This document shows, one piece after another, positions 50,468-63,722 of a DNA stretch of 64,000 bases. This DNA comes from Paramecium pentaurelia. Taxonomy: Eukaryota > Ciliophora > Oligohymenophorea > Peniculida > Parameciidae. The notes beneath the pieces were generated by a model that saw only the letters and a program-made list of their open reading frames with translations, was not told the origin of the DNA and made no database searches. The position numbers and the translations under genes were made by a program. The stretch covers positions 203,841-267,840 of the forward strand of contig CAJJDO010000134.1 of the NCBI GenBank assembly GCA_905183005.1, given 5' to 3'. Each line of letters opens with the position of its first letter. The stretch's first letter is position 1.

Positions 50468-53400
50468 TCAATAACTCAAAAACAATGATATTATTAATAT
50501 GCCAAGAATATCACTAAATTCAGTTATTAATCTAACAGATTTTTCACATGAAGCACATAAACTTTTATTTGGATCCCATCGATGAAGCTTAGCTGTCTTT
50601 ATATAACAATCTACTTATTTAAGGGTGTTAATATTAATTGTAACGCATTATTATTCATGATAGTGACATAAATGAATTTGTTTATTATCCCATGTATTAA
50701 AGTTCTTACAACTACCTATTTAAGTAGAATAAGTTTAACATGTATGAGTTTAACATTTATCTGAATTCCAATAACATTTATCTTTAACTAATTTACATGC
50801 ATTTATATCATTTTTTGCGGATTCACAACTCTCCATTAATTTACATTATTTTAATTTATTATTTTATGATTAATTCTCAATCCATACACAAATTCCATCT
50901 AATCCTTCATAATAACAAGTTTAATTAATATTATAATCTGAACATTTAGCCTTATTTATACATTATATACCATTTGAAATACAATTTTCTATTTATTTAC
51001 ATGATGAATATATATGTCCATTAGGTATATCTTCACAATTCATTTTTCTACATAATTCAAATGATTTGTCTAATCTAATTTCCCAAAAACACTTACCATC
51101 AAGTCCTTCTGCATTTTCACAAATTTCTTATGAAAAATAAGATGAACATGATTCTTTGAGAATACATTTATAGCCATTTGTTGTACAATAAGATAGTCTT
51201 GATTAACATTCTAAATGAGTTGTAGATATGATATCAGAGCATTCTTCATCTCGACATTATGAAGTCTTTAAATCCCAAATACAGATTCCAGTTGATGATA
51301 TTTCTCCGTTAACATCTTTAATTATTCCCATATGATTGATATGACATTATTCATATTTATATTTAAAACATGGTTGTAATTAAATACAACCATTTTAATA
51401 ATCAGATGTACATAAAGAAGAAGCTTATTAACATTCTTCATGTGTTAAATAATGAATATCTGTACATTTATTGAATGTTCTACAAACTTTCTTTTATGAT
51501 TCTGAAACAATAATACATTTTTAAATTCCTATGTTATCAATTCCAATTACACAACCTCCATTTAAATTAGTTTATTCACAACTTGTAATTGATACACATT
51601 AATTTCCATCAGTTGTGCATTTTGTAGAAATCTCTTAACATTAAGCATGTGAGTTCCATTTTAAACTTTTACATGAATCATATCTAAAACAAGCTCCAAG
51701 AGAATTATCTTAATTTTTATATTTACTTATCCATAAACAAGGTCCATCAGTACCTTCAATACAAGCAGCTTTAAATTTAGTTTCTTAACAAGATGTAATT
51801 TTGACACATTTTGAATTAAATCCAACTGTACATTCTTATCTTTTACTTTGACATTCTTAATGTGTAGTACCAAAATAATCTTAACATTATTTAATTCTAC
51901 ACATATTTAAATTTTCATCCCATAAACAAATCTCTCCAATGTTACTAGTTGTACATGCATTCAATACATTAGCATCAAAACATGTTCCTTTGAGAACACA
52001 ACCTCCAAATTTAGTAGTTGTGCATGATCCTATTGTAGGTTAGAAATACTCTTAACATTATTATTCAGTATTTAAATATAATGGAGCTGTTTCACAACTT
52101 TTGATTTTGCAATAAGATTATTTATTTAATCTATTTATCCATGTACATTATCTACCATTAGAATCAGTTACACAACCTGCCTCTGATTATGCTTATAAAC
52201 AAGAACCTCTTTTAACACAATAAACACCATTTGTAGTACACATAGACATTATATTACGACATTGATGATCTGATGTTAAAGAATAATCTTCACAAATTGT
52301 ATTCCTACATCTTTAAGAACTCATTGTACAATAATCTAGAAAATTTGAACATTCATACTCTGAATATGAAATTGGTATTAATTCACATATTTTAAGTATA
52401 CATTTCATTTAATTTTAATCCCAATAACATTCTTATTATTTACTATTAATTGAACCATTATAACATTAGTTTTGAGTCATCTCTTCACAGCTATCAGGGA
52501 TTCTTGTGCATCCACAATTAGTAGGATGTATTGTACAACCATCTTAATACTATTAACATAATTAAGGTAGATTTATATATGCTGGTGCAGTATTGCAACT
52601 TTGCTTTTCACATGAATCACCATTCCAACCACAAATATTACCAAATGCATCAATATTACATTAATTTTAATGTATATATTAATCACAACTATTTTTAAGT
52701 TAAATACAACCTTAACTTACAAACATTCCTTCTATTTCTATGACCCTTACAGTACAGACATTCAAATATGTTTAACATGCTTCATGATCTACTCTGAATA
52801 ATTCAGCTGCCTCACAAGACTTATCATTACATTATGCTGGAGATACATTAGTATTCCAAATACATTCTTAATCTTCAAAATTCTTTACACATTATTCTAT
52901 GATAACATATGATTTGCATGGTCCTAATGGTCTACATCCTTAACCAATTGTATAATTTACAGATGCTTTAACAGTACATTTTCCAATATTAATACATTCC
53001 TCATGACTATCAAAATAATCTGAAGCTTCAGCATTTTAACATGTTTTATCTAAACATTTTCCAGTACTTGGATTCCATAAACAATCCTCACCTTATGTAT
53101 TTATTATACAAGATTTTTTCTCTTTATATTGGTTACACTTTCGTTTATTATAGCATCCATCATCTCTATAACCACAATTAGTTGAAATTACATTCACCTT
53201 CATCTATTGCATGATCACAATCATCCAATTAATATTCAGCACATGTATTTTTTGCAAGAATGCATTTTGTTTTTGCAGCATTAACAGAACATAAACTAGA
53301 ATATATAAAGCAATTATAATATGTAAATGGTTAGATTGCCTTTTCACAATCAACTCTAGGCATTTAATTTGAATAGCATCCAGATCCATCTTCATATGCA

Positions 53401-56400
53401 TTGCAAGTATAATGATATGCTTTACATAAAAAATCTGAATAGCTTGCAAGCTAGTATAATTTTATATCTGTGCAAGAATTATTCCAAATATAAAATTCAA
53501 TACATTATTAATATGACTCTATAAAAATGCAGTTTGCATAAGTTAATTATCGACATTACTCTTGAGTATACTATGAACATTAATTTCTTATTGTTACACA
53601 AGATGTTCCAGAAGCATTAACTGAACATTAACCATAACTTATACCATAACAGTAATCAAAATTCAATCCTTTTCCTTTTACTTAAGAACAGTCGCTATTT
53701 GATAATGGATATTCCCATGGAGATATGCAGATGTCTTCAAATTATTTTTTATAACAATAAGAATTCCATGACCTGATACAATTTTCAAGAGGTGTGATTT
53801 AACAAGTATCAACTATTTAAACGCATCCAGTTCCATCAATCTTTATAGTACAACTATAATTATGAGTTTGACAAGTATCAGCAGTATAAGGTGGTTTAGC
53901 ATATTCACAGTCTAAACTTCTTTGTTAACAATAATTCTTATTCCAAATGCATTCTCCATCTATACCCCAAAGACATTGATCTTCTTTATACTACATACAA
54001 TAATCAGCTTTAATGCATGAACTACCTTATATATTTACTGAACAATTAGAATTTATGAATTAGCAATATCCATAAGTTAATCCATTAGCCTTAACTGAAT
54101 AACAATCAAAATCAGATGTTGAATAATTATACACATTTTCACAATTCCAACCATTCCATCTACAAATCATTTTCCAATCAATAGTTGATTACTCACATAA
54201 TTTCTTCGATTTAAAATCTTCACATTTTGATTTTTTAAGAGTACATTTTAAAGTTGTTGGAACACAATTCTTAGAAATACTCTAACATTAATTAAAATCT
54301 TCAGATTAAATTTCTTAATTACAAGGTATATCAATACACTGTTAATTAAACCAAATACATTTATTATAATCTTTGGACAAGACACACTGATATTCACTTA
54401 CATACTAAGAACAATTTAATAGATCTGTACATCCATTATAATTAACAGTACATTATTACATAGCTTATTAACATGATTCATGAGAATATAATTATAGAGT
54501 GATGCTGGAACATGAATAATCTCTACATAAACTCAATTCTGCATTCCAATAACAATTCTAATCATTTTCTAATACTCTATTCCAAGTACAAGCTTCAACT
54601 CCTAATCCATAACAATATTTTGGCCTTGCTAAACACCTATTTGAAGTATTATCTAAAACACATTTTAATCCATAAAAATCCCAACAATCATATTAAGTAA
54701 CTGATAATTCAAAGTATAGATGGGCATTCTCACATGTTATATCACTACATAATCCATAAAAATATGAGGCTTAACTCCAAAAACATCTTGGTTAAAGTCC
54801 TTCAAATTATTCATATAGACAATTTTATTAATGCTATCTTTAATCACATTAATTTGGTGGTTTCATACATCCTGCTAGATCATTATTAACTACACATCCA
54901 ACCATATAATGACTACATTCAAATGTTGAATGTAATGCTTATGAAGCTGTTTAACAAGATTTTTCAATACATACTCCTTTATACCAACCACATTCTTTTC
55001 TTCCAGCAGTTAAATAACATCCTTCACTTCTTGTTATAGCTTCGCATATAATTGGTAATTCCATACAACCAGACCCAGAATTATCTACTGTACATGATGA
55101 TAAGTAAGTTTGGCAATCATTAAATTTTTGTAAATACTTTGGAGCCAATGCACAATATTTTTTAAAACAACCCTCATTAAAAATGCATGTTTTATTATTC
55201 AAATCAAACTTACAATTAGATTTTTCTTATATATTTTCACAAGTCAGAGATACACATCTTTAATCTGATCCTATAGTACAAGTATTCATAAATTCATAAC
55301 ATAATTCATGTGTATTGAATTCTAATGGAGCATTTTCACATATTTTCAATTCACATTTGCCATTCCACCAAAAACATTCTTAATTATTAACATCCCTTAC
55401 ACAACTTTCCTTTAACATATTATCCTCACATTTTGTATTAATTCTACAACCACCTCCAAATTAAGGTATACAATTTCCATTTTATATATAATTCATACAT
55501 TAAGTATAAGTATTAAATGACGATGGAGCATTATCACAAGTTCTTTCTGTACATCCTGTACTTTCATCTGTGGACTCAGTACATGTATCCATATATTATG
55601 TACATTAATCATGTCCGATATATGAAGGACCTGCATTTTTACATGTCTTGGGTACACAAACATTTCCATTCCAATGACATAGTGTACCATACATAGTTTT
55701 ATTGCATGCATCTTATATTATGGCTGCTCCACAATTTGAATTTAATACACAACCTTTTCCATTTGTTATACAAGTATCCAAGTATTCTTAACATATTTCA
55801 TTTGTTTTATAAGTATTCAAGGCATTCTCACATATTTTGTCAACACATTATTTTCCTGTCCAATAACAATCATTACCAATAGCATCTTTTTTACAAGCTT
55901 CCTTTATTTAATAAGTTGAACATAATAATCTATCAATGCATCCACCTTCTTATTTTGTAGTACAAGATGGATGGAAATCTTGACATTATTTATCAGTTGT
56001 TAAAGTCTATGGAGCATTTTTGCATATTTTATCTAAACATTTTCCATCTAACCAAAAACAAATTTGGTTATTTTTTTTATTATAGACACAGTTTATTTAA
56101 TCATCTTAATCATAACAATTATTTCCTTCTTCAACACATCCTCCTCCAATCTAAGCTGTACATTTAGAAATTTGAGCTCGACATTAAGAATCAGAGTCTA
56201 ATATTTATGGTAACTTTGAACATTCATCTGCATCTTAACATATAGCTTAAGAGGCATTCCAATAACAATATTAACCTACTGAATTATTTATACATGAAAT
56301 TGGACTTAAGTAACTCTAACAATCACCTATTTCAACACAATGTAATCCATCTGATATACATCGATGTGAAATAGCTTAACATTTTTAATGTGTATCATAA

Positions 56401-56693
56401 AAAAAGGCTGTACATCCTGTAAAATGAGTGCATCTATCCTCATCCCAAGAGCATTAGAAAACTGAACTACAATTTTCTTTGTTCATATATTGATTACAAT
56501 ATGCAGCATGTTATATATTCATTTCTATTTTGTAATCAATACATTAATATTTTGACTTATCCCAAATACAATCTTTCTTTTTTGAACAATCAACTTATGT
56601 TAACATCTATGTACATGTACAAGGTTCAGATTTTCTTATAGTTTCACAATTTATGAACAATAAAAGACTTACAAATATAAATAGTTTATTCAT
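50468..56693 (-). CDS. Gene D: giant cysteine-rich, probably GPI-anchored surface antigen
   Basis: ATG 56693, TGA 50468-50470, about 2,075 residues. N-terminal signal peptide (MNKLFIFVSLLLFINC); C-terminal hydrophobic segment ending at the stop (ILGILIISLFLSY), as in GPI-attached proteins. Between them lie about 30 cysteine modules of 60-70 residues, typically C..A....C..Y...C......GC...C.....C.W....C. One example ends GTLCHWNGNVCVPKTC. Periodic Cys with CxW is the style of Paramecium surface (immobilisation) antigens. The frame shifts once at about 53165-53205, where NCGYRDDGC is out of register. A 28-nt intron with a GAG end could fix it; a one-base error or mutation is equally possible. 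Two pseudogene copies lie in the left arm. Gene C starts 5' of it on the same strand, 421 bp away. Confidence 0.85.
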
Positions 56694-57114
56694 TGTAAAT
56701 AATTAATTTTAATTTATATATCATTTCAATCAAACATTAAGATACATTTAATATATAATTTATAAATTATTATTTGTTATATCATTCTTATTTAATATTT
56801 AAATAAGTATAATAATAGTAATAATAAACCTATTTATGACTGAACTTATTTCCTTTTTGATACCTTTCCAAACATTTATTTTAATAATATAAACATAATA
56901 TTATTTATTTTATCATTTAATCTGATATCTCATATAAAAATAGATTATGAAATATTCATTAATATTAATAGAACATTTATTTAATTCAAATATTGCTTTA
57001 TAAAAATGAAGCTATGGATATTGACTTATTTATCTTGATAATCATTTAAGATACTTTTATAATCTTTTTTAGATTTGATCATTTTAATAAAATTTAATAT
57101 TAAATGAAATAATT

Positions 57115-60100
57115 TCAAAGTTCTATTTCTGTATTGATATAACCAATATTTCTCATTCTATATTTAACCAAAATATAAAAGCCTATTAATTAGAACATTA
57201 TTATGGTAATTAATGAATAAATCCATCTTCTTGAAGGTTCATCTAATTAAGGAAGTATAAAAGTTATCTCATAAGCTCCATTTGAAAAATCATTCTAGCA
57301 TGCAATATTCACATGGACAGTATTTCTATCTTACCTATAATGGCATTTTAATGTTCTAGTATATATTGGATAATATAAAACTGATCCATTATTTAATGCA
57401 AGGCATGTAGCGTTTCGATCCTCTATATTTGTAATTAAAGCAAATTCAGGAGATGTAGAGTTTAATTATCCTAACATCAAAATAGGCTCTTCCAAATTGT
57501 TAATAAGTAAATCAGTAATATAGTAAACTCCTTAAATAGAGGTATTTCCTTATTTGAATTGTTGAAGCAGAAATCCATTAGAATATACAGATTTTGGAAC
57601 TAGTACAATATCATCATTTACATAAGCTGGGATAGTGGTTATTAAATCTTAAAAAAATAACTAGTTTTAAAATAACTTATATAATAATAAATATCCAAAA
57701 CCTTCAGTACTAGTAATAAGGAAGAAAATTTATTTCTCTATTATTTGCAATATCAATATTTAAGCATAAAGTAGATTATCAGAAATTAAAACTAAAAAAT
57801 TACTTTAAGTAATTGAGTATTTATTAAAATATAAATATTGATAAAATACATCATAATAATTGGAGATGTATATAATAATAACTAAATTTGACTAATTCAT
57901 ATCTAAACTAGAATTATATAAAGATACTGAAAAATCTTGACAATCACTACTAAGTAGCTGGATGCTATTGTTAAAAGGGTTCAATAAATACAAATTTTAT
58001 GAATTTTAATTATAAGATCCTAATATAAAATTAAGGGAGGCTATATTACTAATTTTAGATATGTTAGTAAATTGATTAGGTATTTAAGATACGTTCTTAT
58101 CTATAACAATTCCATTAGGGTAAAAATAAATGCTTAGCCAATATTATGCAGTATCGTTTCGACATAGAGAAGATAAACTTAAATTATAAGATGTTGATTT
58201 CAAGCATTCAGTAAAATTTAAATCAGAATAATCGTAAGATTAAAGAAATTCAATCTACTAATTAACAATTCTTATTGCGCTGTTGTTTTACAGAACAAAA
58301 AATTTGTTATTTACTGCAGTTACTTATGTGTAATTATAATCAATATTTTTTGTAAAGTAAACAAAATTAGTTAAATTGCATTCATCATTTGTAAAATATT
58401 GTTAATCAGATTAATCAACTTTATCAATTTTATCAACATCAGAACTATTACGAAAATAACAAAGACTTACCTGTCTATCAAGGATTATATTCACAGGAAT
58501 TGTGAAAGTTCGATCAGTTAAATTTAAATCCTTTATCAACAAATCTTTGATTATTTTAGTTTTGGGTTAGAAATAAGTGAAATTTGATAAATAAGTCAAG
58601 CTTTGATTTGGTGTAGTTTAATTAGCAGTTTAATTTACCAAAGAAGTAATAGTATAATTATAAATCAGTTATGGGTAAGATCGTGAAAAATTTAGAGATT
58701 AATTTACTTTAAGCTAAAAATTTTGCTCTGTTTATAATGAATTGATAAAAGTTTCCAAATACAAAATAGAACTTAAAGACAATTAAATAGTACTTATCAA
58801 TTTTGATGATAAAATAAGTTAATAATATAAACTCATATGTTAAGGTAAGTAAGGGTTGTAAACATACAAATTGTAATTTTAAAATTGAACATAAAAAAAC
58901 CAGTCATCTGATAGTATTTAAATATTATTCTTATTCTGTACACTAGGCATATTTCTCATAAAAAATGGATATTTTAAATTTTGTATACTCCAAACTTAGA
59001 AACAAAGATCAAACCCGTAATTGCAAATATAAGATAAAACTAATTATTGATTGACAATATTTATTTATTTAATTTAGAATTTAACCTCTATGTTTGAAAT
59101 TGGAATTGGTATATTACTTTAATCAATAGAAATAATAATGACATTATTAATATTATTGATAAATAAACATGAAGAAAATTACTAATTATTTACTGCTATT
59201 TGAATAGGATTAAATTTTAGCTAAGTATCCCTATTAAATAATTAATTAATTATAGTTTCGTTAATGATTACTAAATCAGTAGAATTCAAATTCATGATTT
59301 AAATTTCTTGATTTATAAACAAAATTATCAAATTATTATATGTAATTAAAAATTACTAAAATTATTATTCAAACTTAAACTCATAAGAGGAGTAATAGGG
59401 TGCATTGTAAATAGCGTATATTTAATAAAGGTAGATTGTATTATTATCACTAACTCCAATTATTAAATCTTCATAATCGTTAGAAATAACTTATAATGAC
59501 TGAGCCTTAATAGGAATATTAATATCCATAAAACATTCATATTAATTATAATCCATTAATAAAATCAAGATTTATATTAATTCATTTGTAACTCCGATAA
59601 GACATAAATTTCTATAGTTATTATTAATAACACAATAAGACAATTAGGCCAAGTAAAATTATTCATTTATGTATAATAATTTTTCCTAATATGTTGTTTA
59701 ACTAAATGATCCAAATTATTTATTATCTTTATTAACAGTATATTTGAGCAACTAGCCTGAATAGCCTACAAAGATTTATTAATCTATTNTATAAATCAGT
59801 TATGGGTAAGATCGTGAAAAATTTAGAGATTAATTTACTTTAAGCTAAAAATTTTGCTCTGTTTATAATGAATTGATAAAAGTTTCCAAATACAAAATAG
59901 AACTTAAAGACAATTAAATAGTACTTATCAATTTTGATGATAAAATAAGTTAATAATATAAACTCATATGTTAAGGTAAGTAAGGGTTGTAAACATACAA
60001 ATTGTAATTTTAAAATTGAACATAAAAAAACCAGTCATCTGATAGTATTTAAATATTATTCTTATTCTGTACTCCAAACTTAGAAACAAAGATCAAACCC

Positions 60101-62231
60101 GTAATTGCAAATATAAGATAAAACTAATTATTGATTGACAATATTTATTTATTTAATTTAGAATTTAACCTCTATGTTTGAAATTGGAATTGGTATATTA
60201 CTTTAATCAATAGAAATAATAATGACATTATTAATATTATTGATAAATAAACATGAAGAAAATTACTAATTATTTACTGCTATTTGAATAGGATTAAATT
60301 TTAGCTAAGTATCCCTATTAAATAATTAATTAATTATAGTTTCGTTAATGATTACTAAATCAGTAGAATTCAAATTCATGATTTAAATTTCTTGATTTAT
60401 AAACAAAATTATCAAATTATTATATGTAATTAAAAATTACTAAAATTATTATTCAAACTTAAACTCATAAGAGGAGTAATAGGGTGCATTGTAAATAGCG
60501 TATATTTAATAAAGGTAGATTGTATTATTATCACTAACTCCAATTATTAAATCTTCATAATCGTTAGAAATAACTTATAATGACTGAGCCTTAATAGGAA
60601 TATTAATATCCATAAAACATTCATATTAATTATAATCCATTAATAAAATCAAGATTTATATTAATTCATTTGTAACTCCGATAAGACATAAATTTCTATA
60701 GTTATTATTAATAACACAATAAGACAATTAGGCCAAGTAAAATTATTCATTTATGTATAATAATTTTTCCTAATATGTTGTTTAACTAAATGATCCAAAT
60801 TATTTATTATCTTTATTAACAGTATATTTGAGCAACTAGCCTGAATAGCCTACAAAGATTTATTAATCTATTTCATAGTCACTAATAGATCTATACTGAT
60901 ACAAATTTTTATTAAACATTACATAAATATTTGTATCATTCTCATCTAGAATTGTAATAGACATGAACATTTTACAAATATGGGTGGAAATCAGATTATA
61001 TTATTTCGCATAAATTGTTATATCATAAGTTATTCCTTAAACTTATTAATCTGTTAAATTAATTTATAATTATGGTATTTTCAATTCATAGACTATAATT
61101 TTTGTGTTAAATGTAAATAGATAGTTATCATATATATTAAAATATATTTAAGTGTTATTTTTAATTTCTATATAGGCAAAAGGCATTAATTCATATATTT
61201 TATATAATGTAAGATACAATTATGATTAAAATAATAAAAATTGATTATTCAAAAAAGACTAAATCAATTTTGGTTGATTAGAATAAATATTGTTAAATTG
61301 AAATAAAGTAAAAAAATTATTTTAGCATCCTAAGTATTAACTCGTAATTATCCTATTATTATTAGGATAGAAATTAACCAATAATTAATCACATGAAGAA
61401 TAAACTTAGTAATTATAATATACTTGAAAAATTTCAGCTTCTGCTTCGTCATAAAAATACTGTTGTTATATTTATACAAAAGTATCATTCTAAAAAATGA
61501 TAAATTGTGATATTTATTATTTGTAAAGTATATAAATAAATGGGTTTTTTCTTAAAGGAATAGCAATCTGTATAAATTAATCTTAGTAAAATGTTAAATT
61601 TTTAAACTGAGATGAGAATAATGTTATGATGGATAAATTTTGATAATATTAGGCATAGATTAGGAAAGTTTTTGATTCATTATAAATTCCTTGCATTTAT
61701 GATTTAATTGGCTTCTTTGCTGAGATTGAATAAACTATTTAAAAATTAGTATTCATTAGTTATAATAAATAAAAATGTTCTTCTGCATAACAATCAATTA
61801 AGACATCTATATCAGCAAACAAAATGATATTATAACATTTATATTTTTTTTCAATTTCAACTACTTATCCATACTATTAAAAATTTAAGTTTTTCCATTC
61901 ATATAGTATGACATGATTTTCTTAAGTTATTGTTACAAAATGAGTTTGATTAGATGATACTGATATAAATTCTAATATTATGATTCTTTAAAATACCTTG
62001 TCCTTCTATATGTTCTATTTCATTAAAAGCATTTGTTATTTAAACATTTGGTACACTAGGTTCATAATGGTAAATAAAATTGCTATTTTCGAAATAATCA
62101 TTATCGCTCTCTATATTTAATAATTAATTCATAGGATATTCTAAGTACTCTCCATTTGTTGGGTATAAAGTCATGTATTCGTTTTTCCAAAAGCAACTTT
62201 GAACAAAAAGGATTAAAGTGAAAAAAATCAT
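57115..62231 (-). CDS. Gene C: giant type I membrane protein, paralogue of A
   Basis: ATG 62231 with the same signal-peptide style as A (MIFFTLILFVQSCFW), a 25-nt intron where A has its second intron, and the same transmembrane end with tail NTEIEL before TGA 57115-57117. As assembled the gene is broken, because an overlap is duplicated around the N at 59789 and the 5'-side copy lacks 47 bp. Using 60873-62231, then 58659-59788, then 57115-58658 gives an uninterrupted frame of 1,336 codons. That equals gene A after its own correction. Function unknown; paired with antigen gene D downstream. Confidence 0.8.
58659..59788 (-). repeat. Overlap block, 47-bp-plus version (pair of 59790-60872)
   Basis: Matches 59790-60872 throughout by eye except that it contains an extra 47 bp (58939-58985) bounded by TA on both sides. 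This version keeps the coding frame of gene C. The pair represents unmerged ends of two contigs. Confidence 0.9.
58939..58985 (-). other. TA-bounded 47-bp segment, present in one overlap copy and absent in the other
   Basis: In the short copy a single TA (60070-60071) replaces the segment, as in precise excision between two TA dinucleotides. Read from either end the segment starts TATACAAA and TACACTAG. These come close to the Paramecium IES end consensus TAYAGYNR, both with C in place of G at position 5. Here the segment is coding, and its loss shifts the frame of gene C. Confidence 0.75.
59789..59789. other. Single-N contig join
   Basis: Separates the two versions of the overlap inside gene C. 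Confidence 0.95.
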
Positions 62232-63220
62232 TTTTATTATTATTAATAAAAGTTATAACCAAAATTCCTCAAAATACATTAAGAGATAATAACATCCAAC
62301 CAATATTACTTAAAACTTGTTAGATGTAATAATAAATTTTGTAATCCAAAATACATGTAATTTAGTTTTGTTATTTATTAATTTTTCACTAACGACTTGC
62401 TAATGAAATCCATTTAAATATAATACAATGATAAAATTATGTTATAACCTCAAAATCTTATAAGATATAAACCAAAAAGAGTAGTATAGAATTGAAAACT
62501 TTATTGTTTACTTCTTTTTCTGGAATTAGTAATTGATAAATGAGTAGCACAATTATATATCTAATTTCCAAAATAGATCTGAAAAGAAACAAATAGTTTA
62601 GAAAGTATGAAATTTTTGCAAAACTTCTTGATTCTATATCAGAAATAGAAAAAAACACAGATTAGAAGTGGCTTTATAAATAAAATTATCAATTGCTGAG
62701 GTCATTTAGCTGTCTTAATATTAATTACTTATTTCTTTCCTTAATTTCATTCACTTAATTAATTACAAAATAGTCTTCTGAAACTTAAATAATAAGTAGT
62801 CTTTGGAAAAAAGCATTCTTTGGAATATTTGAATATAAATTTGATGATAATTATAATTTATTTCAAAAAATAAATTTAGATCCATTTAATAATTTTACTT
62901 GATTCAACCTATTTAAATTTTTTTGATTTTAAATACAAAAGGATATTATATAAGAAGCTTTAAATACTTTAATCTCTATAAAAATTGAAATAAAAATTTA
63001 AAGAAATATTAGCCGAAGAATATGAAGATATTGGATTAAAGTAGTGTTGACAATAATCGTTAGTTTAAAAATTTCCAATTATAGTGATTTATGGAAGAGT
63101 ATCAATATCTTATAACAATCCTTACTTAATACCTAATAATTACATATGTTTGATATTTATTTTAATTAACTAACAAACTAATAAATTTTCCTTATATTTA
63201 ATAATATTTATTTTTTATAA
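62232..63220. other. Spacer upstream of gene C
   Basis: About 990 bp. The first 190 bp match, inverted, the spacer before gene A (about 1480-1675). The remainder has no counterpart in the left arm. One minus-strand open frame (62386-62658, 90 codons, hydrophobic, MFFSISDIESRSF) is present but nothing else supports it as a gene. Confidence 0.5.
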
Positions 63221-63557
63221 TCAATTTTGAATAAATTTCATAATGATAGTTAAAATATCCATTTTTGCAAATTCTTTTATTTTATAGTATTTTTTGATGT
63301 TGACAATTTCATTATTATTTATTCATCTTCAATCAATTATGTAAATTTATTTAAATTAATCTATTTACTTATTTATCCTTGATCTTATATCAATGTTTCA
63401 ATTATAATTTTGTTGCCTAAATGAAATAAAAAATTTTGATATCTTTAATGTATATCTTAAGCTTCCAGCTCTTAGTTTACAACTTCTTAATAATCATATT
63501 TACCTCTTTTGATTCTTTCATCTTATCATCTTAAGTGATAGCATTTAATGTATTATT
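63221..63557 (-). pseudogene. Remnant of the first coiled-coil gene
   Basis: Matches positions about 1065-1425 of the left-arm gene, including ELEA/QDI region, IIIETLIQDQ and the last residues before the stop (TGA 63221-63223). Relative to that gene it has a deletion of about 31 bp near 63335 and a one-base deletion that brings an in-frame TGA. The 5' three quarters are missing. Confidence 0.75.
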
Positions 63558-63722
63558 ATTATTATTTCCTGTTAAGGAGAAACACACAATTTATCAATTA
63601 AATTAATCTAAATCATTTCGATCACATGGTAATTATTTAATACCATTTTCAATTTTCCTCTTCATTATTTTTCCATTTTATCTCACCTTTCAATAGCGCA
63701 ATAAATAACTTAAAATTAATCT

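Noticed and set aside
54951..55202. Stand-alone small cysteine-rich secreted protein
   Set aside because: A segment of antigen gene D between Gln codons written TAA/TAG; not an independent gene.
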